Origin: Hyphomicrobiales bacterium
GTDB taxonomy: Bacteria; Pseudomonadota; Alphaproteobacteria; Rhizobiales; Aestuariivirgaceae
Assembly (NCBI GenBank): GCA_025362535.1
Contig: JANYGE010000413.1
Span: forward strand, 1 to 15,342
Length of the DNA stretch: 15,342 nt
Reading direction: 5' to 3'
This document shows positions 14,021-15,342 of the stretch, one piece after another; the first letter of the stretch is position 1; the number at the start of each line of letters is the position of its first letter. Made by a program: the position numbers and the translations under genes. The notes beneath the pieces were generated by a model, which was not told where the DNA came from, searched no databases, and saw nothing but the letters and a program-made list of their open reading frames with translations.

Positions 14021-15342
14021 ATGAAAAAAGAAAACAAAAAACTACGTGGTATCGTCGTTGTCGATGTGGGTTACACCAACACCAAGGCGATATTGTTTTC
14101 GCCAGATTTAAAGATCCTAGGTGAGCGCAAGATAGCCAGTGCACATCTTGCGGGTGCACATTATAAAGTTATCGATGCTGAACCTGTGTTTGCTTTCTTG
14201 CAAAAGGCTCTCTCTGAGTTGGATTCCATATTGCCAGTGGATTGCATTGTGCCTGCAGCGCATGGAGCCTGCATTGTGAGTTTGAATGAAGATGGGTCTT
14301 TGGCTTTCCCCGTTATGGATTATGCCTCTGAGCCACCTGAGCCCATTATTGCGGCCTATAAAAAAATCGAACCCCCATTTTCTGAAGTTTACTGCACCTT
14401 ATTGCCAATGGCATTAACCCATGCCGTGCAACTTTTTTGGCAACAGAGTTTAGATCCTGAAAAATTTAAAACTGTCAAAACCATTTTGCCTTGGATTCAA
14501 TATATTGCTTTTCGCCTGTCAGGCGTAGCCGCAACCGAAATCTCATCAATGGCGTGCCAATCCCAATTGCTCAATGTGAACAGTGCAGTGCCTTCCAGTT
14601 TGGCCATCACACAAGGCTGGGGCAAATCCTATGCGCTGCGCCGTAAAGCTTGGGATCGCTTGGGCCCATTGCGCAGCGAATATAGAGGCCAAAAATTTGC
14701 AGGGCGTGGCGAAGTTCTAGCTGGTGTGCATGATTCAAATGCCAATTACTTGCGCTATCTCGCAGGTGGTCTCGCTGATTTTACCCTTCTCTCCACTGGC
14801 ACCTGGGTGATCAGTTTTAACAGTGCTGCCGATATTGCCAAACTTGATCACACCAAAGACACCAACACCAATACCGATGTGCTCGGTCATGCTGTGGCCT
14901 GCAGCCGATTTTTTGGTGGCAAGGAATTGGAAATTCTGTCGGATGGCGCTCCTGCAGAATTGGCTGATTTGGTACTGGTGCAAAAACTGGTGAGTGCCCG
15001 AACCATGGCCCTGCCGAGCTTCACAGATTCGGGTGGGCCATTGCCGGGCACCGGCAATAAAGGCCGCATCATTGGTCCTGCGCCAGTAACTCCAGCTGAA
15101 CGCGCCAGCCTTGCAGCGCTCTATTGTGCGTTCATGGTTTCAGCCCAACTGGATGCTGTCTCATCGCGCAACCAGATCATTGTTGATGGTCCATTTTCCA
15201 AGCACAGCGTATTTTTGTCTCTGCTTGCTCAATTGCGTGGCGATCAAAAAATCTATGCGTCAGATTTACGTGATGGCACAGCAGCGGGTGCAGCATGTTT
15301 GGCTTTAATGCAAGATGCGAAGCTGCCTAAAATTGAAATCTC
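14021..15342 (+). CDS. Third FGGY-family carbohydrate kinase (3' end outside window)
   Basis: An open frame runs from ATG 14021 to the window end (440 codons, no stop), so the 3' end is missing but most of the protein is present. An in-frame TGA at 14006-14008 leaves 14021 as the first possible start; its Shine-Dalgarno is poor. Motifs: VVDVGYTNTKAILF (13-26), an FGGY phosphate loop with Tyr where Thr/Ser is common; GVHDSNANYLRYL (235-247) with Asp238 as likely catalytic base; LLSTGTWVISF (256-266), as in rhamnulokinase and fuculokinase relatives; IVDGPFSKH (387-395) at the adenine-site position where GGGxxN is usual; and DGTAAGAACLA (418-428). It resembles the NaCK-like/rhamnulokinase-like branch, whose substrate is uncertain. 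It is divergent from a FucA-like aldolase, which fits phosphorylation of a deoxy-sugar ketose or a tetrulose. Confidence 0.82.
   Translation, partial: MKKENKKLRGIVVVDVGYTNTKAILFSPDLKILGERKIASAHLAGAHYKVIDAEPVFAFLQKALSELDSILPVDCIVPAAHGACIVSLNEDGSLAFPVMDYASEPPEPIIAAYKKIEPPFSEVYCTLLPMALTHAVQLFWQQSLDPEKFKTVKTILPWIQYIAFRLSGVAATEISSMACQSQLLNVNSAVPSSLAITQGWGKSYALRRKAWDRLGPLRSEYRGQKFAGRGEVLAGVHDSNANYLRYLAGGLADFTLLSTGTWVISFNSAADIAKLDHTKDTNTNTDVLGHAVACSRFFGGKELEILSDGAPAELADLVLVQKLVSARTMALPSFTDSGGPLPGTGNKGRIIGPAPVTPAERASLAALYCAFMVSAQLDAVSSRNQIIVDGPFSKHSVFLSLLAQLRGDQKIYASDLRDGTAAGAACLALMQDAKLPKIEI

Noticed and set aside
1..15342. Mobile element, defence system, CRISPR array or tRNA
   Set aside because: No transposase, integrase, nuclease, repeat-spacer pattern or cloverleaf was seen; all coding space is metabolic.

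Overview
The window looks like chromosomal or megaplasmid DNA of an alphaproteobacterium, probably near the Rhizobiales. This is inferred from gene content: an iolD-iolB pair, a MalK-type ABC polyol/sugar importer with a SorC-family regulator, and a TIGR01459-type HAD phosphatase. By eye the base composition is moderate. I see no IS element, tRNA, rRNA, phage gene or CRISPR array. The whole window is carbohydrate catabolism.

Layout. Left edge, + strand (1-1627): the 3' part of iolD and a complete iolB, the end of a myo-inositol operon. From 13931 down to 1617, - strand: eleven consecutive genes. In transcription order they are a class II aldolase, two MalF/MalG-type permeases, a substrate-binding protein, an FGGY kinase, a glycerol-1-phosphate-dehydrogenase-type enzyme (AraM/EgsA), a MalK/UgpC-type ATPase, a GpsA-type dehydrogenase, a SorC regulator, a second FGGY kinase of the cyanobacterial/plant D-ribulokinase type (SePSK/AtXK1), and a HAD phosphatase. 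From the second permease onward, seven of the eight junctions after the SBP are either overlaps or a 12-bp gap; the exception is the SBP-kinase gap. Right edge, + strand (14021-15342): a third, divergent FGGY kinase, cut by the window end. An 89-bp region separates it from the aldolase.

Working model (inference). An ABC importer takes up a polyol or sugar, and an FGGY kinase phosphorylates it. The AraM-type and/or GpsA-type NAD(P)-dependent enzyme oxidises the polyol phosphate to a ketose phosphate. The class II aldolase splits a ketose 1-phosphate to dihydroxyacetone phosphate plus an aldehyde, the HAD enzyme removes phosphate from stalled or excess intermediates, and SorC senses a phosphorylated intermediate. 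The unusual point is the pairing, in one operon, of two dehydrogenase families whose classical substrates are the two enantiomers of glycerol phosphate, alongside three different FGGY kinases. The substrate cannot be read from sequence alone.

Non-coding structure is sparse but informative: a strong stem-loop with a U-tract between the SBP and kinase genes; a weak terminator followed by a TTGACA promoter between the aldolase and the permeases; repeats in the divergent control region; and an 11-bp tail-to-tail overlap where the inositol operon meets the large operon.
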